64,000 bases of DNA from assembly GCF_006496635.1 (NCBI RefSeq), contig NZ_CP022958.1, positions 1,984,001 to 2,048,000 of the forward strand. Reading direction: 5' to 3'. The notes below the pieces were generated by a model. The model was not told where the DNA came from. It did no database searches and saw nothing but the letters and a program-made list of their open reading frames with translations. Made by a program: the position numbers and the translations under genes. The DNA comes from Azoarcus sp. DD4 (lineage in GTDB: Bacteria > Pseudomonadota > Gammaproteobacteria > Burkholderiales > Rhodocyclaceae). Positions 56,626 to 64,000 of the stretch are shown here, one piece after another; within the stretch, counting starts at the first letter, position 1, and each line of letters starts with the position of its first letter.

Positions 56626-57621
56626 TCAGCCGGCAAAGAAGCGCCGGCTGGCCTCGGCAGGCAGCTCCATGCCGGTATTGCGTGCGCGCTGAAGCAGTTC
56701 CCAGTAGTAGCGGTACGACGCCCTGTCGTGCAGTTTGCCTTCGTGCTGGATCGGTCCCCAGGCGCCATCCTGCGCGGCAATCAGGATGGCGGCGGCGTCC
56801 TCGACCTCCGAGAAATCCGGTCGCATCGCGTCGACGATGGGGCGGATCTGGTTGGGGTGGATGCTCCACATGCGCAGGTAACCGAACTCGCGGCGGGCGC
56901 GTTCGGCGTCGCTGCGGATGTAGTCGAGATCCTTGAGTTCGGTGGTGACGTTGTGTGAGGGTACGACGCCATTGGCCAGCGCCGCAGCCGAGATTTCCGT
57001 CTTGGCGCGAACGATGAGCGGATGTTCGAATTGCCCCGGGCTCTTCATCGCTGAACCAGGAATTGCGCCGTGATGGCCGGACACGAAGTCCATCAGGCCG
57101 AAATCGAGCGACTCCACGCCGTCCAGTGCGGCAATTTCCCAGACTTCCCGCAGTGCGCCGTGGGTTTCGATCAGCACATGAACCGGCAGGGCCGACGTCA
57201 GGCCGGATTCCCGTTCGATGCGCCGCAACTCGGCAATTTGTGCAAGGGTGTCGGCCGCCGAGCGCACCTTTGGGAGGGTGATGAAGGCCAGCCGCTTGCC
57301 GGCGCCACGAACCAGAATGTCCAGATCCTGCTGCCAATGTCCGTGGGTGACGTCGTGGATACGTGCGCCGACGCGACCATGCCGGTTGTCGGCGGAATTC
57401 ACCACGCCGACCACCATGCGCGCATGCTCGGCCTCGGCGCCTGCGCGCGCGCCGTCTTCGCAGTCGCAGGTAATGTCGAATATCGGCCCGAGTTCGTTCT
57501 GCAGCGCGAGAGCCTTCTGCATCAGTTTCTCCGAGCCCGCGTAGTGATCGACGGCCGGCATGGCAGGGAAGGGCTTTTCGCCCGCGAACAGCACGTCGCG
57601 GGGATGAGGAGCGTGGGACAT
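56626..57621 (-). CDS. HpcH/HpaI-type (CitE-like) acyl-CoA lyase
   Basis: A 331-residue CitE-like lyase of the TIM-barrel HpcH/HpaI family, including citryl-CoA, L-malyl-CoA and beta-methylmalyl-CoA lyases. Metal- and substrate-binding residues are visible in ITCDCEDGARAG, ARIHDVTHGHW, ITLPKVRSAAD, VLIETHGAL and SLDFGLMDFVSGHHG. It would cleave a beta-hydroxyacyl-CoA, often to glyoxylate or acetate units. It lies 108 bp downstream of mdh on the same strand, but a strong terminator separates them. Confidence 0.86.
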   Translation of the reverse strand: MSHAPHPRDVLFAGEKPFPAMPAVDHYAGSEKLMQKALALQNELGPIFDITCDCEDGARAGAEAEHARMVVGVVNSADNRHGRVGARIHDVTHGHWQQDLDILVRGAGKRLAFITLPKVRSAADTLAQIAELRRIERESGLTSALPVHVLIETHGALREVWEIAALDGVESLDFGLMDFVSGHHGAIPGSAMKSPGQFEHPLIVRAKTEISAAALANGVVPSHNVTTELKDLDYIRSDAERARREFGYLRMWSIHPNQIRPIVDAMRPDFSEVEDAAAILIAAQDGAWGPIQHEGKLHDRASYRYYWELLQRARNTGMELPAEASRRFFAG

Positions 57622-57677
57622 CGTCGGTCTCTATGCGGTGGCGATGGCGCCGAAGGATAGCAGCGCTGTCGTGAACG

Positions 57678-57708
57678 AAAAAGGCGCACGGCCGGAGCCG
57701 TGCGCCTT
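57678..57708 (-). terminator. Rho-independent terminator of mdh
   Basis: A perfect 12-bp stem (AAGGCGCACGGC at 57681-57692 pairing with 57697-57708, 4-nt loop) is followed on the minus strand by a short T-tract. It lies 21 bp after the mdh stop. Confidence 0.9.
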
Positions 57709-57729
57709 CGCGGTGATGCCGGCGGCAGC

Positions 57730-58722
57730 TTAGGCCAGCAGATCCTTCACGCCTTCGCGCTCTTCGAGCAGTTCGTTGAGCGTGTGGGTCATGCGCTCGC
57801 GCGAGAACTCGTCGATTTCCAGGCCCTGGACGATCTTGTACTCGCCGTTTTCGGTGGTGACCGGGAAGCCGTAGATGATGCCTTCAGGAATGCCGTAGGA
57901 GCCATCGGACGGGATGCCCATGGTGACCCATTCGCCCTTCGAACCCAGCACCCAGTCGCGGATGTGGTCGATGGCAGCGTTGGCGGCCGAGGCGGCGGAC
58001 GACAGGCCGCGCGCTTCGATGATGGCGGCGCCGCGCTTGCCGACGGTCGGCAGGAACACGTCCTTGTTCCAGGCTTCGTCGTTGATCAGGCCCTTGACGC
58101 CGTCACCGTTGGAGGTGACGAAGCGGTAGTCGGCGTACATCGTGGGCGAGTGGTTGCCCCACACGACCAGGCTCTTGAGGCTGGAGACTTCGCGGCCGGA
58201 CTTCGCAGCCAGTTGCGACAGCGCGCGGTTGTGGTCCAGGCGCAGCATGCCGGTGAAGTTCTTGGCCGGGACGCGACCGTACTTCTGGGCCACTTCCTTG
58301 GCGATGTAGGCGTTGGTGTTGCAGGGGTTGCCCACCACCAGCACCTTGCAGTCCGGATCGGCATACTGGCCGATGGCGGCGCCCTGCACGGTGAAGATCT
58401 TGGCGTTTTCGGTCAGCAGGTCCTTGCGCTCCATGCCGGGGCCGCGCGGACGGGCGCCGACCAGCAGGGCAACCTTGGCGTCCTTGAAGGCGACGTTGGG
58501 GTCGTCGGTGGCGATCATGCCGGCCAGCAGCGGGAAGGCGCAGTCTTCCAGTTCCATCATGACGCCCTTGACCGCCTTCTGGGCCTGGGGCAGGTCGAGC
58601 AGTTGCAGGATGACGGGCTGGTCCTTGCCCAGCATTTCGCCACTGGCGATGCGGAACAGCAGGCTGTAACCGATCTGGCCGGCTGCGCCGGTCACGGCAA
58701 CGCGCACGGGGGCTTTGCTCAT
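57730..58722 (-). CDS. mdh: Malate dehydrogenase
   Basis: A 330-residue NAD-dependent malate dehydrogenase of the cytosolic type used by betaproteobacteria. The Rossmann nucleotide motif is VTGAAGQIGYSLLFRIASG. The mobile-loop arginines are in GARPRGPGMERKDLL, and the catalytic His is in WGNHSPTMYAD. It reduces oxaloacetate or oxidises malate in the TCA cycle. It is divergent from the GntR regulator with a palindromic operator between, and a strong promoter and terminator flank it. The neighbouring sdh and gltA genes make this a TCA cluster. Confidence 0.97.
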   Translation of the reverse strand: MSKAPVRVAVTGAAGQIGYSLLFRIASGEMLGKDQPVILQLLDLPQAQKAVKGVMMELEDCAFPLLAGMIATDDPNVAFKDAKVALLVGARPRGPGMERKDLLTENAKIFTVQGAAIGQYADPDCKVLVVGNPCNTNAYIAKEVAQKYGRVPAKNFTGMLRLDHNRALSQLAAKSGREVSSLKSLVVWGNHSPTMYADYRFVTSNGDGVKGLINDEAWNKDVFLPTVGKRGAAIIEARGLSSAASAANAAIDHIRDWVLGSKGEWVTMGIPSDGSYGIPEGIIYGFPVTTENGEYKIVQGLEIDEFSRERMTHTLNELLEEREGVKDLLA

Positions 58723-58841
58723 GTGAATACTCCCTCAAAAGAAGACGGACTGGGTGAAAGGTGTTCCTGCCTCGGCGGCGGCACCATCCGCACGCCGGTG
58801 GGTGGGCGGGATGGTCGGTTCCATAGAACGAGAGCGCGAAG

Positions 58842-58870
58842 ATGGTAGAAGCAAGCTGAGCGCCTGTCAA
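58842..58870 (-). promoter_or_regulatory. mdh promoter
   Basis: On the minus strand a perfect TTGACA (complement of 58865-58870) is followed after 17 bp by TACCAT (complement of 58842-58847). The GntR-type palindrome lies just upstream of the -35. Confidence 0.6.
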
Positions 58871-58873
58871 ATC

Positions 58874-58904
58874 ATGTCTTTTATCTTATATAAGACATAT
58901 GACA
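58874..58904 (+). promoter_or_regulatory. Palindromic operator between mdh and the GntR gene
   Basis: The core TCTTATATAAGA (58884-58895) is a perfect palindrome. It extends to ATGTCTT (58874-58880) / AAGACAT (58892-58898), and TGTCA/TGACA outer arms lie at 58865-58869 and 58900-58904. It is positioned to affect both divergent genes and is shared with the acnA/acnB region. Confidence 0.65.
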
Positions 58905-58944
58905 GCCCATAGACGCTACAGAATTTTTATGCTCAAATACGCGG

Positions 58945-59673
58945 ATGGCTCAGGAATCCCCCACATTCAGCCCGCTTTACCGTCAGATCAAGGCCTTGAT
59001 TCTTCAGGCGCTTGAGGCGGGGGAGTGGCGTCCCGGTCAGGCGATTCCGAGTGAGCAGGAACTCGCGTCGCGCTTCAGTGTATCCCAGGGAACGGTGCGC
59101 AAGGCGATCGATGAAATGGCAGCCGAGAACCTGCTGATCCGCAAGCAGGGCAAGGGCACCTTCGTCGCTTCGCACAACGACCCGCGCGCGCTGTTCCGTT
59201 TCCTGAGGTTGGTGCCTATGGATGGGGATCTGTCCCATCCGCAGAGCATTCCGCTCGACTGCTGGCGTGCCAAGGCAGGTCAGGAGGCGTCGCGCATGCT
59301 TGGCATCGAGCTGGGTGCGCCCATCATCATTGTTCGTCGTCTGCTCCGGTTTGCGATGAAGCCGGTGGTGATAGACGAGATCTATCTGCCCGGCGATGTC
59401 TTCCCGGGGCTGAGTTTCGAAATGCTGCAGGGCTGGAGCGGTTCGCTCTACAGCCTGTTCGAGACGCGTTTCGGTCTGCGCATGATCCGTGCGCAGGAGC
59501 GTATTCGTGCGGTCGCAGCCGATCGTTCCACCAGCGAGGCGCTCAAGGTGGCGGAAGGGACGCCGCTGCTGTCTGTCGAGCGTGTGACATATACCTATGG
59601 CGACAAGCCGGTCGAGTGGCGCAGGGGGCTCTATTCGACCGCCGAGCACTTTTATCTCAACGAGTTGAACTGA
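58945..59673 (+). CDS. GntR family transcriptional regulator (HutC/FarR type, UTRA domain)
   Basis: A 242-residue regulator. The N-terminal winged helix (PLYRQIKALILQALEAGEWR, SRFSVSQGTVRKAIDEMAAE, KQGKGTFVA) is followed by a UTRA ligand-binding domain (about 95-235, with PVVIDEIYLPGDVFPGL and TPLLSVERVTYTYGDKPVEW). It is divergent from mdh and directly precedes sdhCDAB. A shared palindrome at mdh and acnAB suggests it controls TCA-cycle genes and responds to a metabolite of that pathway; neither ligand nor sign of regulation can be read from the sequence. Confidence 0.92.
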   Translation: MAQESPTFSPLYRQIKALILQALEAGEWRPGQAIPSEQELASRFSVSQGTVRKAIDEMAAENLLIRKQGKGTFVASHNDPRALFRFLRLVPMDGDLSHPQSIPLDCWRAKAGQEASRMLGIELGAPIIIVRRLLRFAMKPVVIDEIYLPGDVFPGLSFEMLQGWSGSLYSLFETRFGLRMIRAQERIRAVAADRSTSEALKVAEGTPLLSVERVTYTYGDKPVEWRRGLYSTAEHFYLNELN

Positions 59674-59686
59674 GTATGCAGGCAGC

Positions 59687-59713
59687 TTCGACTTGAGAGA
59701 TGGTCGCTATAAT
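59687..59713 (+). promoter_or_regulatory. Possible sdhC promoter
   Basis: TATAAT (59708-59713) lies 57 nt before the sdhC ATG, with TTCGAC (59687-59692) 15 bp upstream. The -35 and spacing are weak. No copy of the GntR palindrome is visible here. Confidence 0.35.
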
Positions 59714-59770
59714 TATGAACTTTTGGGAGTCAGCGACGGATCTCCGTCGCACATGTTGAGGGGAGTCTTC

Positions 59771-60160
59771 ATGTCAGAAGTGACAGTACGCAAACAAAGG
59801 CCTAAGCACTTGGCCATCAACGAGATCCGGCTGCCGCTGCCAGGGATCGTGTCGATTCTTCATCGGGTGAGTGGGGCCGGGCTGTTTCTGCTCCTGCCTT
59901 TCCTGCTCTATTTGCTGGATCGTAGCCTGGGTTCGCCCGAGAGTTTCGCTACCTTCGAAGCCGTGGTCGGTCATCCGCTGGTCAAGTTGATCCTCATCGG
60001 CCTGTTGTGGGCGTTCCTCCATCACTTCTGTGCCGGCATCCGCTTCCTCGCGCTCGATCTCCACAAGGGGACTGAACTGCAGGCCGCGCGCAACTCGTCG
60101 CGCATCGTTCTGGTCGTGAGCATCGCGCTCACCGTGATCATCGGGGTGAAGCTGTGGTGA
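59771..60160 (+). CDS. sdhC: Succinate dehydrogenase cytochrome b556 subunit
   Basis: A 129-residue membrane anchor of complex II with three helices. The N-terminus has RPKHLAINEIRLPLPGIVSI and the family signature HRVSGAGLFLLLPFLLYLLD. The haem-ligand region is HHFCAGIRFLALDLHKG. It binds ubiquinone and haem b together with SdhD. I chose the ATG at 59771 (MSEVTVRKQRP); earlier in-frame starts are not conserved. It overlaps sdhD by GTGA. Confidence 0.94.
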   Translation: MSEVTVRKQRPKHLAINEIRLPLPGIVSILHRVSGAGLFLLLPFLLYLLDRSLGSPESFATFEAVVGHPLVKLILIGLLWAFLHHFCAGIRFLALDLHKGTELQAARNSSRIVLVVSIALTVIIGVKLW

Positions 60161-60501
60161 ATCGCAAAATCGTCGGCGCCCACTACGGGCTGAAGGACTG
60201 GATCGCGCAGCGCGCGACCGCGGTGTTCATGGCGTTCTACACGGTCGTGTTCGCGATCTGTGCGCTGACCCTGCCGGAGCTGTCCTACGAAGCCTGGTCG
60301 GGTCTGTTCTCCAACGGGCTGATGAAGTTCGCCTCCTTCCTGTTCTTCCTCTCGGTGTTCTACCACGCCTGGATCGGCGTGCGTGACATCTGGATGGACT
60401 ACGTCAAGCCGGACGGCCTGCGCCTGTCCCTGCACCTGATTACCCTCTTTCTGCTCGTCGGCTATGCCGGCTGGGCTGCCCAGATCCTGTGGAGGCTGTA
60501 A
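60157..60501 (+). CDS. sdhD: Succinate dehydrogenase membrane anchor subunit
   Basis: A 114-residue three-helix anchor. GAHYGLKDWIAQRATAVFMA at the start and YHAWIGVRDIWMDYVKP, with the haem-ligand His and quinone-site residues, identify SdhD. The GTG at 60157 overlaps the sdhC stop as GTGA; an adjacent GTG at 60154 would add one residue. SdhD completes the quinone-binding pocket with SdhB and SdhC. Confidence 0.93.
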   Translation: MNRKIVGAHYGLKDWIAQRATAVFMAFYTVVFAICALTLPELSYEAWSGLFSNGLMKFASFLFFLSVFYHAWIGVRDIWMDYVKPDGLRLSLHLITLFLLVGYAGWAAQILWRL

Positions 60502-60503
60502 GC

Positions 60504-62297
60504 GTGAACGTCGCAAAGCGTACCTTTGATGCGGTCATCGTCGGCGCCGGTGGTGCCGGCCTGCGTGCGGCCCTGCAACTCTCCGAAGCCGGCCTCAAGA
60601 CCGCCGTGCTGACCAAGGTCTTCCCGACTCGCTCCCATACCGTGGCGGCGCAGGGCGGCGTGGCGGCTTCGCTCGGCAATTCGACCGAAGATAACTGGCA
60701 CTGGCACATGTATGACACCGTCAAGGGGTCGGACTGGCTGGGCGACCAGGATGCGATCGAATTCATGGTCCGCAAGGCCAACGAAGTCGTGGTCGAACTC
60801 GAACACTACGGCATGCCTTTCGACCGTACCGACAACGGCAAGATCTACCAGCGTCCGTTCGGCGGCCATTCGATGAACTACGGTCAGGCGCCGGTGATGC
60901 GCTCCTGTGCGGCAGCCGACCGTACCGGCCACGCCATGCTGCACGCGCTCTACCAGCGCAACGTGCGCGCCAACACCCAGTTCTTCGTCGAATGGATGGC
61001 GCTCGACCTGATCCGCAACAGCGAAGGCGATGTCCTCGGCGTCACCGCGCTGGAAATGGAAACCGGCGAAGTCTCGATCTTCCACGCCAAGGCGACGATC
61101 TTCGCCACCGGCGGTGCGGGCCGCATCTACTACAGTTCGACCAACGCCTTCATCAACACCGGCGACGGCGTGGGCATGGCCGCGCGTGCCGGCATCCCGC
61201 TGGAAGACATGGAATTCTGGCAGTTCCACCCGACCGGCGTGGCCGGCGCCGGCGTGCTGATCACCGAAGGCGTGCGCGGCGAAGGCGGCATCCTGCGCAA
61301 CGCCTCGGGCGAGCGCTTCATGGAGCGCTACGCGCCCAACCTGAAGGACCTCGCCTCGCGCGACGTCGTGTCGCGTTCGATGGTGACCGAGATCAACGAA
61401 GGTCGCGGTTGCGGTCCCGACAAGGACCACGTGCTGCTCGACATCACCCACCTGTCGCCCGAGACCATCATGAAGCGCCTGCCCGGCATTCGTGAAATCT
61501 CGATCCAGTTCGCCGGTGTGGACCCGATCAAGGCGCCGATCCCGGTCGTGCCGACCTGCCACTATCAGATGGGCGGCATTCCGACCAACTACAAGGGTCA
61601 GGTCGTGGTGCCGAAGGACGGCAACCCGAACACTCCGGTGTCCGGCTTCTACGCCGCCGGCGAATGCGCCTGCGCCTCGGTCCATGGCGCCAATCGCCTC
61701 GGTACCAACTCCTTGCTTGACCTGCTGGTGTTCGGCAAGTCGGCCGGTGAAACCGTGGTGGCGGACTACCAGTCCGGCAACCTGACGCTGAAGCCGCTGC
61801 CTGCCGATGCGGCCGATGCCTCGCTGGCACGCATCAACCGTCTCGAAACTCAGAAGAACGGGACCGACGTGCACGAAGTCCGCCTGGCCATGCAGCGCAC
61901 CATGCAGAAGCATGCCGGTGTGTTCCGCTTCAACGACCTGCTCAAGGAAGGCGTCACCCGCATCCTCGAGGTGGCCGAGCAGGCCAAGACCACCGAGATC
62001 GGCGACAAGTCCAAGGTCTGGAACACCGCCCGTACCGAAGCGCTGGAACTCGACAACCTGATCGAAGTGGCCAAGGCCACCATGATCTCCGCCGAGGCCC
62101 GCAAGGAATCGCGCGGCGCTCACGTCCGCGACGACGCCATCGATACCCCGGAGCGTCCGAATGGTCGTGATGATGCCAACTGGCTCAAGCACACGCTGTG
62201 GTTCAGTGAAGGCAACCGCCTCGACTACAAGCCGGTGAACCTGAAGCCGATGTCCGACGATGTCGAACCCATCGCGCTCGCCAAGCGTACCTACTGA
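60504..62297 (+). CDS. sdhA: Succinate dehydrogenase flavoprotein subunit
   Basis: A 597-residue catalytic subunit oxidising succinate to fumarate. The dinucleotide motif is VIVGAGGAGLRAALQLSEAG, and H45 in RSHTVAAQGG carries covalent FAD. MWQFHPTG-type text appears as EFWQFHPTGVAGAG, and ERYAPNLKDLASRDVVSR holds the catalytic Arg. HVHGANRLGTNSLLDL-like text (SVHGANRLGTNSLLDLLVFG) is the C-terminal signature. The GTG start at 60504 has GGAGG eight bases upstream; the in-frame GTG at 60489 would start inside sdhD. FAD attachment is expected to need SdhE, encoded downstream. Confidence 0.97.
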   Translation: MNVAKRTFDAVIVGAGGAGLRAALQLSEAGLKTAVLTKVFPTRSHTVAAQGGVAASLGNSTEDNWHWHMYDTVKGSDWLGDQDAIEFMVRKANEVVVELEHYGMPFDRTDNGKIYQRPFGGHSMNYGQAPVMRSCAAADRTGHAMLHALYQRNVRANTQFFVEWMALDLIRNSEGDVLGVTALEMETGEVSIFHAKATIFATGGAGRIYYSSTNAFINTGDGVGMAARAGIPLEDMEFWQFHPTGVAGAGVLITEGVRGEGGILRNASGERFMERYAPNLKDLASRDVVSRSMVTEINEGRGCGPDKDHVLLDITHLSPETIMKRLPGIREISIQFAGVDPIKAPIPVVPTCHYQMGGIPTNYKGQVVVPKDGNPNTPVSGFYAAGECACASVHGANRLGTNSLLDLLVFGKSAGETVVADYQSGNLTLKPLPADAADASLARINRLETQKNGTDVHEVRLAMQRTMQKHAGVFRFNDLLKEGVTRILEVAEQAKTTEIGDKSKVWNTARTEALELDNLIEVAKATMISAEARKESRGAHVRDDAIDTPERPNGRDDANWLKHTLWFSEGNRLDYKPVNLKPMSDDVEPIALAKRTY

Positions 62298-62316
62298 GCG
62301 CGGGAGAACAGCACAA

Positions 62317-63027
62317 ATGAGCAAGCGTACCGTTCACTTCAAGATCTACCGCTACGATCCGGACAAGGACGAGAAGCCCTACATGCAGGACATCTCGGTC
62401 GAGCTCGAAGCTTCCGACAAGAAGCTGCTCGACGCCATCGTCCGCCTCAAGACCAAGGACGACACCCTGTCCTTCCGCCGCTCCTGCCGCGAAGGCGTGT
62501 GCGGCTCGGACGCGATGAACATCAACGGCAAGAACGGCTTGGCCTGCCTGACCGATGTGGACTCCCTGGCGCAGCCGATCACGTTGCGTCCGCTGCCGGG
62601 GCTACCCGTCATCCGCGATCTGATCGTGGACATGACCCAGTTCTTCAAGCAGTACCACTCGATCAAGCCTTATCTGGTCAATAACGACCCGGCGCCGGAG
62701 CGCGAGCGCCTGCAGACCCCGGAGGACCGCGAGGAACTCAACGGGCTCTACGAGTGCATCCTATGCGCCTGCTGCTCGACCTCCTGCCCGTCGTTCTGGT
62801 GGAACCCGGACAAGTTCGTCGGCCCGGCTGGCCTGCTTGCCGCCTACCGTTTCCTCGCCGACACCCGCGACCAGGCGACCAACGAGCGTCTCGACAACCT
62901 CGAAGACCCGTACCGCCTGTTCCGCTGCCACACCATCATGAACTGCGTCGACGTCTGCCCGAAGGGTCTCAACCCGACGCGCGCCATCGGCAAGATCAAG
63001 GACATGATGGTCCGCAGGGCGGTGTAA
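62317..63027 (+). CDS. sdhB: Succinate dehydrogenase iron-sulfur subunit
   Basis: A 236-residue electron-transfer subunit. The [2Fe-2S] ligands are C57, C62, D65 and C77 (SCREGVCGSD then NGLAC), the same Asp variant as E. coli. The [4Fe-4S] and [3Fe-4S] clusters are bound by CILCACC, CPSFWW, and CHTIMNCVDVCPKGLNP. The ATG at 62317 follows GGGAG. It connects FAD in SdhA to ubiquinone in SdhC/SdhD. Confidence 0.97.
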   Translation: MSKRTVHFKIYRYDPDKDEKPYMQDISVELEASDKKLLDAIVRLKTKDDTLSFRRSCREGVCGSDAMNINGKNGLACLTDVDSLAQPITLRPLPGLPVIRDLIVDMTQFFKQYHSIKPYLVNNDPAPERERLQTPEDREELNGLYECILCACCSTSCPSFWWNPDKFVGPAGLLAAYRFLADTRDQATNERLDNLEDPYRLFRCHTIMNCVDVCPKGLNPTRAIGKIKDMMVRRAV

Positions 63028-63031
63028 GGCG

Positions 63032-63268
63032 ATGACTATCAATCGAGGGCGCGTGCGCTGGCAGTGTCGTCGGGCTCTGCTCGAGCTCGATCTGGTCTTC
63101 GCGCGTTTCCTCGAACGCGACTTTGATCGTCTCACCGACGATCAGCTGGCGGATCTGGACGATCTTCTGCGCGCCGACGACTACGACATCTGGGCGATGG
63201 TCAACGGTAGCGCGGAATGCACGGTCGACCGCTGGAAGGAGATGGTTGGCTTACTGCGTCAGAAGTGA
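63032..63268 (+). CDS. sdhE: FAD assembly factor SdhE
   Basis: A 78-residue helical protein (YgfY family) that promotes covalent flavinylation of SdhA. It has the size and placement of SdhE, four bases after sdhB. RVRWQCRRALLELDLVFARF replaces the usual RGxxE by RAxxE (glycine to alanine). The C-terminal helix (DDYDIWAMVNGSAECTVDRW) fits the family. The changed motif is notable, because the glycine lies in the SdhA-contact region. Confidence 0.9.
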   Translation: MTINRGRVRWQCRRALLELDLVFARFLERDFDRLTDDQLADLDDLLRADDYDIWAMVNGSAECTVDRWKEMVGLLRQK

Positions 63269-63331
63269 CGCGGACAAGCCGGTCATGAACGAGGGAGTTA
63301 GCTTTAATCGGGCAAGCATAAAGGGACGACC

Positions 63332-64000
63332 ATGAGCACTGAACGCATTGCAACCCTAACCGTCGATGGCAAGACCGTCGATTTCCCGGTGATGACCGGC
63401 ACCCATGGCCAGGATGTCATCGACATCCGTACCCTGGGCGCCAAGACCGGTCTCTTCACCTACGATTCCGGTTTCCTCTCCACCGCCAGCTGCAAGTCGA
63501 AGATCACCTTCATCGACGGCGACAAGGGCGAACTGTTGTATCGCGGTTACCCGATCGAGCAACTCGCCGAGAAGTGCAACTTCCTCGAAGTCGCCTACCT
63601 GCTGAAGAACGGCGAACTGCCGAACGCCACGCAGAAGCTGGATTTCGAAAACACCATCAAGAACCACACGATGGTGCATGACCAGCTGACCCGTTTCTAC
63701 AACGGTTTCCGCCGCGATGCCCACCCGATGGCCATCATGGTGGGCGTGGTCGGCGCGCTGTCCGCGTTCTACCACGACGCGATGGATTTCTCCGACCTGG
63801 AGCACCGCAACGTCTCGATCAATCGCCTGATCGCGAAGCTGCCGACCATCGTCGCCATGGCCTACAAGTACAACACCGGCCAGCCGTTCATGTACCCGCG
63901 CAATGACCTCGACTACACGTCGAACTTCATGCACATGATGTTCGGTACGCCGTGCGAGGAATACAAGCCGAACCCGGTGCTGGTGCGCGCGCTCGACGTG
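63332..64000 (+). CDS. gltA: Citrate synthase (partial, 3' end outside window)
   Basis: The first 223 residues of a type II citrate synthase, which condenses oxaloacetate and acetyl-CoA. It begins MSTERIATLTVDGKTVDFPV and shows family landmarks: TLGAKTGLFTYDSGFLSTAS, GELLYRGYPIEQLAEK and FMYPRNDLDYTSNFMHMMFG, before the window ends. The ATG at 63332 follows an AAGGGACGACC ribosome-binding site 64 bp after sdhE. It is part of the TCA cluster; odhA and odhB often follow in related genomes. Confidence 0.96.
   Translation, partial: MSTERIATLTVDGKTVDFPVMTGTHGQDVIDIRTLGAKTGLFTYDSGFLSTASCKSKITFIDGDKGELLYRGYPIEQLAEKCNFLEVAYLLKNGELPNATQKLDFENTIKNHTMVHDQLTRFYNGFRRDAHPMAIMVGVVGALSAFYHDAMDFSDLEHRNVSINRLIAKLPTIVAMAYKYNTGQPFMYPRNDLDYTSNFMHMMFGTPCEEYKPNPVLVRALDV

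Noticed and set aside
60462..62324. A 620-codon frame opposite sdhA
   Set aside because: sdhA is unmistakable in the other strand; this frame has no family features and crosses into sdhD and sdhB.

Overview
The window is a GC-rich, densely coding stretch of chromosome. It carries about 56 protein genes, no gene-free gap above 300 bp, and no rRNA, tRNA, CRISPR array, insertion sequence or phage gene that I could find. Gene content points to a betaproteobacterium, most likely Rhodocyclales (Azoarcus/Thauera/Aromatoleum-like). Supporting traits are adjacent divergent acnA and acnB, an mdh / GntR regulator / sdhCDAB-sdhE-gltA cluster, a recJ-rpfE pair, a DUF2721 protein, an alpha-E/ATP-grasp pair, and several modular cyclic-di-GMP enzymes. 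This taxonomic call is inference from gene content and order, not from a database match.

Layout. 1-5.2 kb: an unrecognised winged-helix protein cut by the window edge, prfB with its programmed +1 frameshift, DUF2721 and HIT proteins, and a three-gene Sel1-repeat/membrane operon. 5.2-10.2 kb (minus strand): a NarL-type two-component system, recJ and an rpfE-like gene. 10.3-17.6 kb: a YgiQ radical-SAM enzyme, lolC-lolD, DUF2062 and comEC. 17.8-21.4 kb: a hydrolase, then a circularly permuted ATP-grasp / alpha-E pair preceded by NtrC-like and sigma-54-like sequences. 21.4-26.9 kb: rsgA, a small cytochrome c, an M48 protease, orn, a GT-C glycosyltransferase and rpmE. 27-34 kb: dusC, a TrmB-like methyltransferase, YecA-like and two YkgJ-like zinc-cluster proteins, an Ap4A phosphorylase-like protein, an S4 protein, a K+ channel with tandem RCK domains, and YchJ. 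34.3-44.6 kb: a diguanylate cyclase, acnA and acnB, and a GAF-GAF-GGDEF-EAL protein. 44.7-53.2 kb: a cytochrome c, two PNPOx-like genes (one fused to GAF and a winged helix), orphan E1 alpha/beta subunits of a 2-oxoacid/acetoin dehydrogenase, a GST, two transporters and a LysR regulator. 53.4-56.6 kb: a PAS-GGDEF-EAL protein and a Trp-rich protein with a basic tail. 56.6-64 kb: a CitE-like lyase, mdh, a GntR regulator, sdhCDAB, sdhE and the start of gltA.

How the genes fit together. The right end and the centre encode most of the TCA cycle: gltA, acnA/acnB, sdhCDAB and mdh. A near-identical palindrome (TCTTATA(T/A)AAGACAT) lies in both the mdh/GntR and the acnA/acnB intergenic regions, which suggests that the GntR protein controls both loci. 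The other main regulatory signal is an NtrC-like site plus a -24/-12 element before the ATP-grasp/alpha-E operon, which suggests nitrogen control of a poorly understood amide-ligase-like system. Tight coupling by ATGA/GTGA overlaps recurs in many operons. Two convergent gene pairs end in one shared CTAG.
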